From positions 930,001-994,000 of the forward strand of contig NZ_FUZV01000002.1 of NCBI RefSeq assembly GCF_900167565.1: a stretch of DNA of 64,000 nucleotides, read 5' to 3'. Under the pieces are notes generated by a model. It did no database searches, was not told where the DNA came from, and saw only the letters and a program-made list of their open reading frames with translations. Position numbers and translations under genes: made by a program. This DNA comes from Pseudoxanthomonas indica (lineage in GTDB: Bacteria > Pseudomonadota > Gammaproteobacteria > Xanthomonadales > Xanthomonadaceae). The stretch's first letter is position 1. The number at the start of each line of letters is the position of its first letter. Below, in pieces: positions 20,218-28,237 of the stretch.

Positions 20218-21612
20218 GTGAAATCCCTCAAACTGTTGTTGCGATTCCTGACCGTTGGCGGTCTGGTGCTGTTGTTGCTCATCCCCCTGATGATGGTGCG
20301 GGGCCTGATTTCGGATCGCGAGTTCTACCAAGCCAAGGCCGTGGATCGCATTTCCCAGAGCATGGCTGGCCCGCAGCAGGTGGTGGGTCCATTGCGCGTG
20401 GTGCCCTGGCAGGAACTGCGCAGCACCACCGTGGTAGGCGAAGACGGCCGGCCGACCACGCGCCAGGACACCGTGCAGGGCTACGCCTTGCAGACGCCGT
20501 TGAGCCTGAGCGCCAGCGGCACCCTCAAGCCCAACCTGCGCCGCATTGGCGTGTACGAAGTGCGCACCTTCGAGTGGGGCGCCAACGTGTCGGCCGAGTT
20601 TGCGCCGCTACCGCTGGCGCCGGTGGCGGGCCGTACTTACGGCCAGCCGTATCTGGTGCTGGGCCTGGCCGATGTGCGCGGGCTGGTGGGTACGCCATCG
20701 TTGAGCCTGGAGGGTCGCCCGCTGCTGATCGAGAGCGGCACCGGTGCGCTGGGCGAGCGCATGAGCGGCGTGCATGCCAAGTTGCCAGAAGCCAAGTCCG
20801 ACGACGGCACCATCCGCCTGCCTGCCAGCAAGCTGCAACTGCGCTTCGTGCTGGCCGGCACCGAGTCGCTGGGCATCGCGCCGATTGGCGACAGCAACCA
20901 CATCCAACTGCAATCGAGCTGGCCGCATCCGCTGTTCGGTGGCCGCTACTCGCCGCATGACAGCAAGGTGGGCGATGCCGGCTTCACGGCGCGCTGGGAA
21001 ATCTCCTCACTGGCCAGCGCCACGCAGGCGCAGCTGGGCGAGAAGGGCAAGACCGATCTGACCCAGCGCAGGCGCCTGTCCGAAGCGGGCGGTTACGAAG
21101 CGGCCGGCGAAGACGGCAAGCTCTCGGCCATCGACAGCCTGGACGTGCATTTGGTGGATCCGGTCGACACCTACACCCAGGTCGATCGCGCCAGCAAGTA
21201 CGGCATCCTGTTCGTGGTGCTGACCTTCGTGGCGTTCGGCTTGTTCGAGCTGATCAAGCGCCTGAAGATCCATCCGCTGCAATACCTGCTGGTGGGCCTG
21301 GCGCTGGCGATCTTCTTCCTGCTGCTGCTCAGCCTGTCCGAGCACATCGTCTTCTGGCAGGCCTACCTGATCTCGGCGGCGGCGTGCATCGGCCTGCAGT
21401 TCTTCTACCTGTCCGGGGTATTGCAGGGCTGGTGGCGCGCGGCGGGTTTCGCGACCATGCTCACCGCCTTGTATGGCGTGCTGTATGCCTTGCTGCTGTC
21501 GGATGACAACGCGCTGCTGATGGGCTCCCTGCTGCTGTTCGGCATCCTGGCCACCATCATGTTCGTCACCCGCAAGGTCAACTGGTACGAACTCGGCAAC
21601 GAGTTGCGCTGA
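20218..21612 (+). CDS. creD: Inner membrane protein CreD
   Basis: This is a 464-residue inner-membrane protein of the CreD family. A first TM segment (LRFLTVGGLVLLLLIPLMMV) is followed by a large periplasmic domain containing GVYEVRTFEWG, then five or six C-terminal TM helices starting at YGILFVVLTFVAFGLFELIKRL. CreD is the main target of CreBC and is linked to envelope integrity. GTG 20218 is preferred because GGAG lies 6 bases upstream; ATG 20206, four codons earlier, has no ribosome site. In many genomes creD directly follows creC, but here about 1.8 kb intervenes. The cre-tag-like site may keep it under CreB control. Confidence 0.92.
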   Translation: MKSLKLLLRFLTVGGLVLLLLIPLMMVRGLISDREFYQAKAVDRISQSMAGPQQVVGPLRVVPWQELRSTTVVGEDGRPTTRQDTVQGYALQTPLSLSASGTLKPNLRRIGVYEVRTFEWGANVSAEFAPLPLAPVAGRTYGQPYLVLGLADVRGLVGTPSLSLEGRPLLIESGTGALGERMSGVHAKLPEAKSDDGTIRLPASKLQLRFVLAGTESLGIAPIGDSNHIQLQSSWPHPLFGGRYSPHDSKVGDAGFTARWEISSLASATQAQLGEKGKTDLTQRRRLSEAGGYEAAGEDGKLSAIDSLDVHLVDPVDTYTQVDRASKYGILFVVLTFVAFGLFELIKRLKIHPLQYLLVGLALAIFFLLLLSLSEHIVFWQAYLISAAACIGLQFFYLSGVLQGWWRAAGFATMLTALYGVLYALLLSDDNALLMGSLLLFGILATIMFVTRKVNWYELGNELR

Positions 21613-21619
21613 GATCGCC

Positions 21620-22093
21620 ATGCTCGATCAGGCCACCTTGCATCGTCGCGCCAGCCGCGTGTTGCCCGCCAGCCTGCGCACACGCGGCCTGTTGACCGAA
21701 GCGCAGTCCACTGCCGACCTGGCCGAGTTGTTGCTGCCACTGTGGCATCGTCCACGCGGCAGCTTGTGGTTCCGCCTGGACGAGGTCATCGCGCAGCGCT
21801 TGCGCGATGACCCGCTCGCCTGCCTGCGCGAGGCGCCCGTCGCCCGCGCAGGCCTGGCGCGGCACGCACCGCCCAGAACATACGAGGCGTGGCAGCCGGT
21901 GGCTTCCACGCCGCAAGCCATCTACGCGGCACGCTCGCAGGATCAGCACGCCTGCCTGTGGCTGCTGCCGGCGGCGGCGCTGCTGATCTACGCCTGGGAC
22001 GATGCGCCCTGCGCTACAGTGCACGCATGCAGCACGCGCACGCCATCCAGACGTTTCGAGGTCCTGCCATCCAGCCCTGGCTGGACGATGTAG
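21620..22093 (+). CDS. Hypothetical protein downstream of creD
   Basis: This is a possible 157-residue protein starting 7 bases after creD (LDQATLHRRASRVLPASLRTRGLLTEAQ). The part to about residue 135 has protein-like composition (LAELLLPLWHRPRGSLWFRLDEVIAQRL). The tail after that overlaps the start of the next acetyltransferase gene by 67 bases in another frame and looks unstructured. It has no recognised domain and only a weak GAG upstream of the ATG. It may be real, perhaps with a frameshifted C-terminus. Confidence 0.45.
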   Translation: MLDQATLHRRASRVLPASLRTRGLLTEAQSTADLAELLLPLWHRPRGSLWFRLDEVIAQRLRDDPLACLREAPVARAGLARHAPPRTYEAWQPVASTPQAIYAARSQDQHACLWLLPAAALLIYAWDDAPCATVHACSTRTPSRRFEVLPSSPGWTM

Positions 22094-22662
22094 CCCGGCT
22101 GCGGGTCGCGGTGTTCCGCGACTGGCCGTATCTGTATGCAGGCGACCTGGCCTACGAGCGCGAATATCTGGCGGCGTATGCCGAGTCGAATGACAGCGTC
22201 TTCGTGCTGGCGGTGGACGAAGGCCGGGTAGTCGGTGCGTCCACCGGCTTGCCGCTGCTGGATGACAGCGCCGAGTTCCGCCAGCCGTTCCTGGCATCGG
22301 ATATCGATCCGGCCCATGTGTTCTATTTCGGCGAGTCGGTACTGCTGCCGACATGGCGCGGACGCGGCATTGGCCATGCCTTCTTCGATGCGCGCGAGGA
22401 TCATGCGCGTGGCCTGGGCGATTACCGCTGGACGGCGTTTGCGGCGGTGGATCGCGATGCGCACGATGCGCGCAGGCCAGCGGATTTCCGTGGCAATGAC
22501 GATTTCTGGCGCAAGCGCGGCTACAGCCGCCAGCCGGGCATGACGATGCAACTGCATTGGAACGAGATTGACCAGGGCCCGATGGCGCATGCGCTGACGT
22601 TCTGGACGCGTCCGCTGGAATGGGGGCCGTTGCGGCGCGAGCCGAAGGAGGGCGTGGCATGA
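22027..22662 (+). CDS. GNAT family N-acetyltransferase
   Basis: This is a 211-residue acetyltransferase. The N-terminal WLDDVARLRVAVFRDWPYLY is typical of GNAT proteins paired with nitrilases. The core strand reads VFVLAVDEGRVVGASTG and the acetyl-CoA loop is LPTWRGRGIGHAFFD. The stop overlaps the ATG of the carbon-nitrogen hydrolase by 4 bases (ATGA), so the two are co-translated. In some bacteria these two domains are fused in one polypeptide, which suggests joint action on one metabolite. The substrate is unknown. Confidence 0.85.
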   Translation: MQHAHAIQTFRGPAIQPWLDDVARLRVAVFRDWPYLYAGDLAYEREYLAAYAESNDSVFVLAVDEGRVVGASTGLPLLDDSAEFRQPFLASDIDPAHVFYFGESVLLPTWRGRGIGHAFFDAREDHARGLGDYRWTAFAAVDRDAHDARRPADFRGNDDFWRKRGYSRQPGMTMQLHWNEIDQGPMAHALTFWTRPLEWGPLRREPKEGVA

Positions 22663-23543
22663 AAGTGGCCGTGGCCAAGTATCCGATTCAACAGCCGCGC
22701 GATTTCGCGGCGTTTTCCGAACGGGTGTCGCGCCTGCTTGGTGAAGCGCGTGCCGGCGGTGCGCGGGTGGCGGTGTTGCCGGAATACCTGTCGCTGGAGC
22801 TGGCGGGTGTCTTCGAGCAGGCGGTGTATTCGGATCTGCCGGCATCGCTCGCTGCCACGCAGGCGCTGCGTGGCGACTGGTGTGCGTTGTTCCAGCGGCT
22901 GGCGCGCGAGCATCAGGTGCATGTCATTGCCGGCAGTTTCCTGCTTGCGGTGGCGTCGGAGCGGTATCGCAATCGCAGTGACTGGTTCTCGCCCGACGGC
23001 GGCCATGGTTGGCAGGACAAGTTGCAGATGACCGGTTTCGAGATGGCCACGGGGATGATCGAAGGCGGCGATGCGCTGAAGGTGTTTGCCGTGGATGAGG
23101 TGCGCAGCGGGATATCGGTCTGCTACGACAGCGAGTTTCCGTTGCCGGTGCGGGCGCAGTACGAGGCGGGGGCGCGGTTGCTGGTGGTGCCCAGTTGTAC
23201 GGATACGGAAGCGGGGGCGACGCGGGTGCGGGTGGGGTGTCTGGCGCGGGCGCTGGAGAATCGGTTCTTCGTGGCGCAGGCGGTGACGGCGGGCGTGGCG
23301 GCGTGGAGTCCTGCGCTGGATATCAATACGGGCGAGGCGGCGATTTTCGCGCCGATGGACCGAGGGTTTCCGGCGGATGGGGTGTTGGTGCAGACGCGGG
23401 GGGATCAGGTCTGGGCCATGGCCGATGTGGACCTTTCGGCGTTGGAGGCCAGCAGGAGTACGGCGCAGGTGGCCAATGATCGGGATTGGGTGGGGCAGGG
23501 GATGCCTTCCTTGCAGCGGGCCTCGGTGGAAAAGCTTGGGTGA
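22659..23543 (+). CDS. Carbon-nitrogen hydrolase (nitrilase superfamily)
   Basis: This 294-residue cytosolic amidase-like enzyme keeps the Glu-Lys-Cys triad: Glu in AVLPEYLSLE, Lys in GWQDKLQMTGFE and Cys in GISVCYDSEFP. The second Glu that often assists catalysis could be in that last motif. A textbook AAGGAGG ribosome site lies 7 bases before the ATG, inside the preceding GNAT gene. The pairing with GNAT points to metabolite repair or a small amide pathway. The 3' end has unusually G-rich codon use. Confidence 0.88.
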   Translation: MKVAVAKYPIQQPRDFAAFSERVSRLLGEARAGGARVAVLPEYLSLELAGVFEQAVYSDLPASLAATQALRGDWCALFQRLAREHQVHVIAGSFLLAVASERYRNRSDWFSPDGGHGWQDKLQMTGFEMATGMIEGGDALKVFAVDEVRSGISVCYDSEFPLPVRAQYEAGARLLVVPSCTDTEAGATRVRVGCLARALENRFFVAQAVTAGVAAWSPALDINTGEAAIFAPMDRGFPADGVLVQTRGDQVWAMADVDLSALEASRSTAQVANDRDWVGQGMPSLQRASVEKLG

Positions 23544-23559
23544 TGCGTTTCTGCGTGTG

Positions 23560-23663
23560 AGTGGGAGCAGGCCCCGCGGAATAGGGATCGGAAACGCTCC
23601 CTCAGCTGATGGAGGGTGGCCTAGTCGCGATCCTCACCCTATTCCGCGGGGCCTGCTCCCACT
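23560..23663. repeat. Long REP-type palindrome between nitrilase and M28 peptidase genes
   Basis: Perfect 27-base arms lie at 23560-23586 and 23637-23663; the left arm begins AGTGGGAGCAGGCC. The 50-base interior is itself partly self-complementary (GGATCG with CGATCC, CCCTC with GAGGG), giving one long, interrupted hairpin. This is a doublet of two inverted REP units, a form often seen in this family. No gene is present in 23544-23799. Confidence 0.85.
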
Positions 23664-23799
23664 CTCTGTTTCTCTCACGGCGGATCGGAAAGCAGTGATG
23701 CGCGTGCTCTTAGCCATTACTTTTGGCGGGGGGACTTACGGTCTTGCCTGACTAGACTCGAACGTTTGTGCTGACGGGGATTTCCCGGGGGATGAAGGC

Positions 23800-25407
23800 G
23801 TGAACTTAGGGGTCGGAAGGAAGCTGGGCATCGTGCTGTGTGTGGGCCTGGCCGCTGCGGTGCAGGTGCAGGCGCAGAGCAGGGAGTCGGTGGATCTGGA
23901 TATGGTCAGCCGTATCCGTCAGGAGGCGTTCCATCGTTCGCAGGTGATGGCCACGTTTGGTCATTTGACCGAGCAGATCGGTCCGCGCCTGACCAACTCG
24001 CCCAACATGGCCAAGGCCAATGCGTGGACGCGTGAGCAGATGACGGCGTGGGGCTTGTCGAACGTGCATGACGAGGCGTTCGATGACTTTGGTCGTGGTT
24101 GGCTGTATCGCAGCGCCAGCGTGGATCTGCTGGGCCCGCGCCAGTTGTCGTTGCATGCGGTGCCCAAGGCGTGGACGCCGGGTACGCAGGGCGCGGTGGA
24201 AGGCGAGGCGATTGCGGTGGTCATCAAGACCAAGGCCGATCTGGACAAGTACAAGGGCAAGCTGAAAGGCAAGGTGGTGTTGCTCAGCGAGTTCCGTGAG
24301 TACAAGGCCGGTACCGAAGCCGACTCCAAGCGTTATGACGATGCGGGGCTGACCGCGCTGCTCGATTACGCCGTGCCCAAGGACGCCAACCCGGCCGATC
24401 GCAAGAAGCGCGCGAGCGAGTACGTGCAGCGGCAGGAGCTGAGCCAGGCTTTGAACAAGTTCCTGGTGGAAGAAGGCGCGATTGCCGCGTTGAGCATCAG
24501 TGGTTGGGACAACGGCATCATCCGCGTCGGTGGTGGTGGTTCGCGTCGCGCCGGTGAGCCGGTGGGCGTGCCGGAGCTGGCCGTGGCCGCGGAGCACTAC
24601 AACCCGCTGCTGCGTTCGCTGGAACGCGGGGAAAAGGTCAACCTGCGGATCAACGTCGATGCGCAGTTCACCAGCGAAACCAATGACCCGGGCTACAACA
24701 CCATTGCCGAGATTCCAGGCAGCGGCAATGAAGTGGTGATTATCGGTGCCCACATGGACTCGTGGCACGCCGGCACCGGCGCGGCCGACAACGCCGCCGG
24801 CGTGGCGGTGATGATGGAGGCCATGCGCATCCTGAAGACGCTGGGCGTCAAGCCGCGCCGCACGATCCGCATCGCTTTGTGGAGTGGTGAGGAGCAGGGT
24901 CTGATTGGCTCGGGCGCGTACGTGGCCAAGCACCTCGCCGAGTATCCCGAATCCACCGATCCGGAGCAGAAGAAGCTGCCGAAGGGCTTCCAGGAACGCG
25001 GCGGTCCGCTGCAGAAGAAGCGCGACTACGACAAGGTCAGCGCCTATTTCAACCTGGACAATGGCTCGGGCAAGATTCGCGGCATCTATGCGCAGGAAAA
25101 CCTGGCGGCCATGCCGATCTTCGAAGCCTGGCTCAAGCCGTTCAACGACGTGGGCGCGACGATTGTCACCCCGCGCAACACCAGCAGCACCGATCACATC
25201 TCCTTTGATCGCATCGGCGTGCCCGGCTTCCAGTTCGTGCAGGATGGCCTGGACTACGGCACCAACGTGCACCACAGCGACCTGGACACCTTCGATCACG
25301 CCAGTGCGGAAGATCTGAAGCAGGCCTCGGCGATCATCGCCGCCTTCGCCTACCATGCCGCCACGCGCGAACAGAAACTGCCGCGCAAGCCGCTGCTGGA
25401 AAACTGA
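23800..25407 (+). CDS. Secreted M28-family zinc peptidase with PA domain
   Basis: This is a 535-residue exported aminopeptidase-like enzyme. The signal peptide ends near VQAQ at about residue 26. A protease-associated insert lies at about residues 130-270. The M28 zinc-site elements are His/Asp in IGAHMDSWH and AADNAAG, the catalytic Glu in LWSGEEQGL, Asp in NLDNGSGK and a final His in NVHHSDLDT. GTG 23800 has GAAGG just upstream and gives a complete signal peptide. The protein should trim peptides in the periplasm or outside the cell. A strong terminator follows. Confidence 0.9.
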   Translation: MNLGVGRKLGIVLCVGLAAAVQVQAQSRESVDLDMVSRIRQEAFHRSQVMATFGHLTEQIGPRLTNSPNMAKANAWTREQMTAWGLSNVHDEAFDDFGRGWLYRSASVDLLGPRQLSLHAVPKAWTPGTQGAVEGEAIAVVIKTKADLDKYKGKLKGKVVLLSEFREYKAGTEADSKRYDDAGLTALLDYAVPKDANPADRKKRASEYVQRQELSQALNKFLVEEGAIAALSISGWDNGIIRVGGGGSRRAGEPVGVPELAVAAEHYNPLLRSLERGEKVNLRINVDAQFTSETNDPGYNTIAEIPGSGNEVVIIGAHMDSWHAGTGAADNAAGVAVMMEAMRILKTLGVKPRRTIRIALWSGEEQGLIGSGAYVAKHLAEYPESTDPEQKKLPKGFQERGGPLQKKRDYDKVSAYFNLDNGSGKIRGIYAQENLAAMPIFEAWLKPFNDVGATIVTPRNTSSTDHISFDRIGVPGFQFVQDGLDYGTNVHHSDLDTFDHASAEDLKQASAIIAAFAYHAATREQKLPRKPLLEN

Positions 25408-25431
25408 CGGACAAAAGCAGCAGGCAAAAGG

Positions 25432-25459
25432 ACGGGGCGAATTCGCCCCGTTTTTTTTT
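25432..25459 (+). terminator. Rho-independent terminator of the M28 peptidase gene
   Basis: The perfect palindrome ACGGGGCGAA/TTCGCCCCGT is followed by an unbroken T-run that reaches the stop codon of the convergent PAP2 gene. A TTTT tract on the opposite strand could let it serve both genes. Confidence 0.9.
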
Positions 25460-26010
25460 CATGCAAACAACGAAACCCCCGGCACGATCCACAGCGACAA
25501 CCCCGCCAACCCGGATCCAATCGCCGTCGCAGCCAACACATCACTCGGATAGTGCAAGCCCAACACCACCCGCGAAATCCCCACCGCCGCCGCAAACGGA
25601 ATCAACACCGGCGCCAGCACCGGATAATGCGCCAGCGCCACCAGCGTGAACGCCACCGCATGCAGCGTATGCCCGGACGGAAAACTGAACTCGTCCAGCG
25701 GCGCAATCCACGCGCGAATCCGCACATCGGCCGCAAACGGCCGCGGCCGCCGCGTCCAGCGCTTTAGCAGCTTGTACAGGGTCAGCGCAATCACCCCGGT
25801 CGCCGCCAGATGCGCCGAGGCCGCCAGTCCCTGCAGCCCGTCGAAGGCAATCAGCGCGCCCATCAGCACATACCAGAACACGCCATCGCCCAAGCGGCTG
25901 ATGACCGCGAAGAAGCGCCGCACACCCTGCCACTGACCCAGGCGATTGGCGCGCAGGCACCAACCGGCATCACGTCCACGCCAGGGATTACGCGGTTGCA
26001 GGATTCGCAT
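25459..26010 (-). CDS. PAP2-family phosphatase
   Basis: This is a 183-residue membrane phosphatase. The three motifs of the acid phosphatase/vanadium haloperoxidase fold are present: KRWTRRPRPF, FPSGHTL and SRVVLGLHYPSDV. Hydrophobic stretches between them form several TM helices. Substrates of the family are lipid phosphates such as undecaprenyl pyrophosphate or phosphatidic acid. GGAGG lies 4 bases before ATG 26010. The start lies inside the last codons of the glycosyltransferase gene (23-base overlap), so the pair is an operon and may act on the same lipid. Confidence 0.88.
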   Translation of the reverse strand: MRILQPRNPWRGRDAGWCLRANRLGQWQGVRRFFAVISRLGDGVFWYVLMGALIAFDGLQGLAASAHLAATGVIALTLYKLLKRWTRRPRPFAADVRIRAWIAPLDEFSFPSGHTLHAVAFTLVALAHYPVLAPVLIPFAAAVGISRVVLGLHYPSDVLAATAIGSGLAGLSLWIVPGVSLFA

Positions 26011-27130
26011 AAGACCTCCGGGTAGCGGCCAGATCGGCCAACAGCACATCGAAATCGGCGGCCACCTGATCCGGCCGCAGGGCGCGCACGGCCTCGGCCG
26101 CATTGCCGCCCATCAGGCCACGCAGGGTCGCGTTGTCGCCCAACTGCACGGTGGCGGCGACAAAGGCCTCGTCGTCCTGCACTGCCACGCCGTGCACGCC
26201 GCTGCGCAGATGTTCGCGCGCCGCGCCGTAATCGAAGGCCACCGTCGGCACGCCGCTGGCCATGGCTTCCAGGGTGACGTTGCCGAAGGTCTCGCTGTGG
26301 CTGGGAAACAGGAACAGGTCGCCGCTGGCAAAGTGCCGCGCCAGCGCTTCGCCGCGCTGGATGCCGCAGAACACGAAGTCCGGATTGTCCTGCGCCAGCT
26401 TCTCGCGCGCCGGGCCATCGCCGACCCAGACAAAGCGCGCGTCGGGGCGCTTGCCCTGCAACTCGCGGAAGGCGCGCACGGCCAGGCCCAGGTTCTTTTC
26501 CGCCGCGATGCGGCCCACGTAGATGGCGACGGGCGTATCCGTGCGCGCACCCCACAAGCTGCGCAGCGCGCTATCGCGCAGGGCAGGCGAGAACTGCGTG
26601 CTGTCGACCGCGCGCGCCAGCCGCACCACGCGCTCGAAGCCCTGCGAGGCGAGGAAATCCTGCAGCTCGCGCGTCGGCACCAGGGTGGCGTCGGCGCGGT
26701 TGTGGAAACGCCGCATCCAGCGCATCGCCGTCTGCTGCAGGAACGCCGCGCCGTAGTCGCGCATGTACTCGTCAAAGCGGGTGTGGAAGCCAGTCGCAAC
26801 CGGAATGCCCAATCGCTTGGCGGCGCGCACCGCTGACCAGCCCAGCGGGCCTTCCGTGGCCACGTAGATCGCGTCCGGCGGCGTGTTCGTCCACAAGCGG
26901 GTCAACCGGCGCGTCGCCGGCAGACCGAATTTCAGGCCCGGATAGCGGGGCAGGGCCGCACCCCGCACCAGCATGGTGTCCGGCAGGTCGGCGACATCGC
27001 TGTCCTGCCGCGGCCGCACCAGCGACACCGCATGCCCGCGTGATCGCAATCCCTGTTCCAGTCCCTGCACGGTCAACGCAACCCCGTTGACCTCCGGCGG
27101 ATAGGTCTCGGTGACGATGGCGTAGCGCAT
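25988..27130 (-). CDS. GT4-family glycosyltransferase
   Basis: This is a 380-residue GT-B fold, retaining glycosyltransferase. The N-terminal domain contains MRYAIVTETYPPEVNGVA and TGFHTRFDEYMRDYG. The donor domain shows YVGRIAAEKNLGLAVRAF and the family EX7E region in FPSHSETFGNVTLEAMASG. The first part resembles mannosyl- or glucosyltransferases acting on diacylglycerol lipids. ATG 27130 has GGGAG 7 bases upstream. Its overlap with the PAP2 phosphatase gene suggests a glycolipid route (phosphatidate to diacylglycerol to glycolipid), which is inference only. Confidence 0.88.
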   Translation of the reverse strand: MRYAIVTETYPPEVNGVALTVQGLEQGLRSRGHAVSLVRPRQDSDVADLPDTMLVRGAALPRYPGLKFGLPATRRLTRLWTNTPPDAIYVATEGPLGWSAVRAAKRLGIPVATGFHTRFDEYMRDYGAAFLQQTAMRWMRRFHNRADATLVPTRELQDFLASQGFERVVRLARAVDSTQFSPALRDSALRSLWGARTDTPVAIYVGRIAAEKNLGLAVRAFRELQGKRPDARFVWVGDGPAREKLAQDNPDFVFCGIQRGEALARHFASGDLFLFPSHSETFGNVTLEAMASGVPTVAFDYGAAREHLRSGVHGVAVQDDEAFVAATVQLGDNATLRGLMGGNAAEAVRALRPDQVAADFDVLLADLAATRRSYANPATA

Positions 27131-27211
27131 GCATGGCTCCCGGTTTTGCGAAGGATGCGCGCCGGGCATGAAGCAAACATGGCAGTCAGTTGACTGCGGT
27201 GTGACAGGTGT

Positions 27212-28183
27212 TTACGGCACCGGCGCACCCCGCGCCGCCGTGAACAGGTCGTACCAATCCTCGCGATCCAGTTCGATGACATCGGCGGCGCTGGCCGCCA
27301 GCAGGCGCTCCGCCTGGGTGGTGCCGACGATGGGCTGGATGCCGGCCGGATGCCGCAGCAGCCACGCCAGCAGGATCGCTTCGGCGCTGACGCCGTACTT
27401 GCTGGCGAAATGCGCAACCCGCTCGGCGGTCGGACGCAATCCGGGCTCGGCCGTTTCCGGATGCGACAGGCGACCACCGGCCAACGGCGACCATGCCTGC
27501 ACCAGGATGTCGTGCTGCCGGCAGTAGTCCAGCGTCCCGGCCGAGGCCGTATACGGCGTGCCAGGGATTGCCGCGACCACGCCTTCGTTGATCAGGTGAT
27601 GGTGCAACAGGCTGATCTCCACCTGGTTCACCACCAGCGGCTGCGCGACGCTCTTCTGCAGTAACGCGATCTGCGCACCGGTGTGGTTGCTCACGCCGAA
27701 GTGCAACACCTTGCCGCTGCGCTGCAGGTCATCGAAGGCGCGCGCCACTTCGTCCGGATGACCCAGCGGATCGGGCCGATGCAGCAACAGCAGATCCAGC
27801 CGATCCGTCTGCAGGCGCTGCAGGCTGCCTTCCACGGAGCTGATGAGATGCGCATGGCTGAAATCGTAGCGCCCCGGCGATGAGGCATGCGGCTCGTGCG
27901 CGAAGCGGATGCCGCACTTGGACTGCAGCACCATGCTGTCCCGCAACGAAGGCGAGGCGGCCAGCACTTCGCCGAACAGCCGTTCGGATTTGCCACGCGC
28001 ATAGATGTCGGCGTGATCGAACAGGGTGATGCCGCGTTCCAGCGCGGTATCCACCAGTGCGCGTGTCTGCAGTCGCTCCGCCTCGGTCAGGGGCGAGTTG
28101 TCCCACGCCCGGCTCAGGTGCATGCAGCCCACGGCGATGCGCGAAGCGCGCAGGTGGGTACCGGGAATCGCGAATGTCTGCAT
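27212..28183 (-). CDS. Aldo/keto reductase, YdhF-like
   Basis: This 323-residue NADPH-dependent oxidoreductase has a TIM-barrel fold. The catalytic tetrad elements are Asp and Tyr in TLFDHADIYARGKSE, Lys in VLQSKCGI and the following His region SSVEGSLQRLQTDRLDLLLLHRPDP. The C-terminal cofactor motif reads PIVGTTQAERL. The sequence resembles E. coli YdhF more than the classical detoxifying AKRs. ATG 28183 was chosen; an ATG at 28213 would add ten residues. It lies just downstream of the EAL gene on the same strand. The substrate is unknown. Confidence 0.88.
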   Translation of the reverse strand: MQTFAIPGTHLRASRIAVGCMHLSRAWDNSPLTEAERLQTRALVDTALERGITLFDHADIYARGKSERLFGEVLAASPSLRDSMVLQSKCGIRFAHEPHASSPGRYDFSHAHLISSVEGSLQRLQTDRLDLLLLHRPDPLGHPDEVARAFDDLQRSGKVLHFGVSNHTGAQIALLQKSVAQPLVVNQVEISLLHHHLINEGVVAAIPGTPYTASAGTLDYCRQHDILVQAWSPLAGGRLSHPETAEPGLRPTAERVAHFASKYGVSAEAILLAWLLRHPAGIQPIVGTTQAERLLAASAADVIELDREDWYDLFTAARGAPVP

Positions 28184-28237
28184 GGTCGCCACGCGCAGGG
28201 AACAGGCCGGCATGATGCCAGAGGCCGGCCGCGACGA

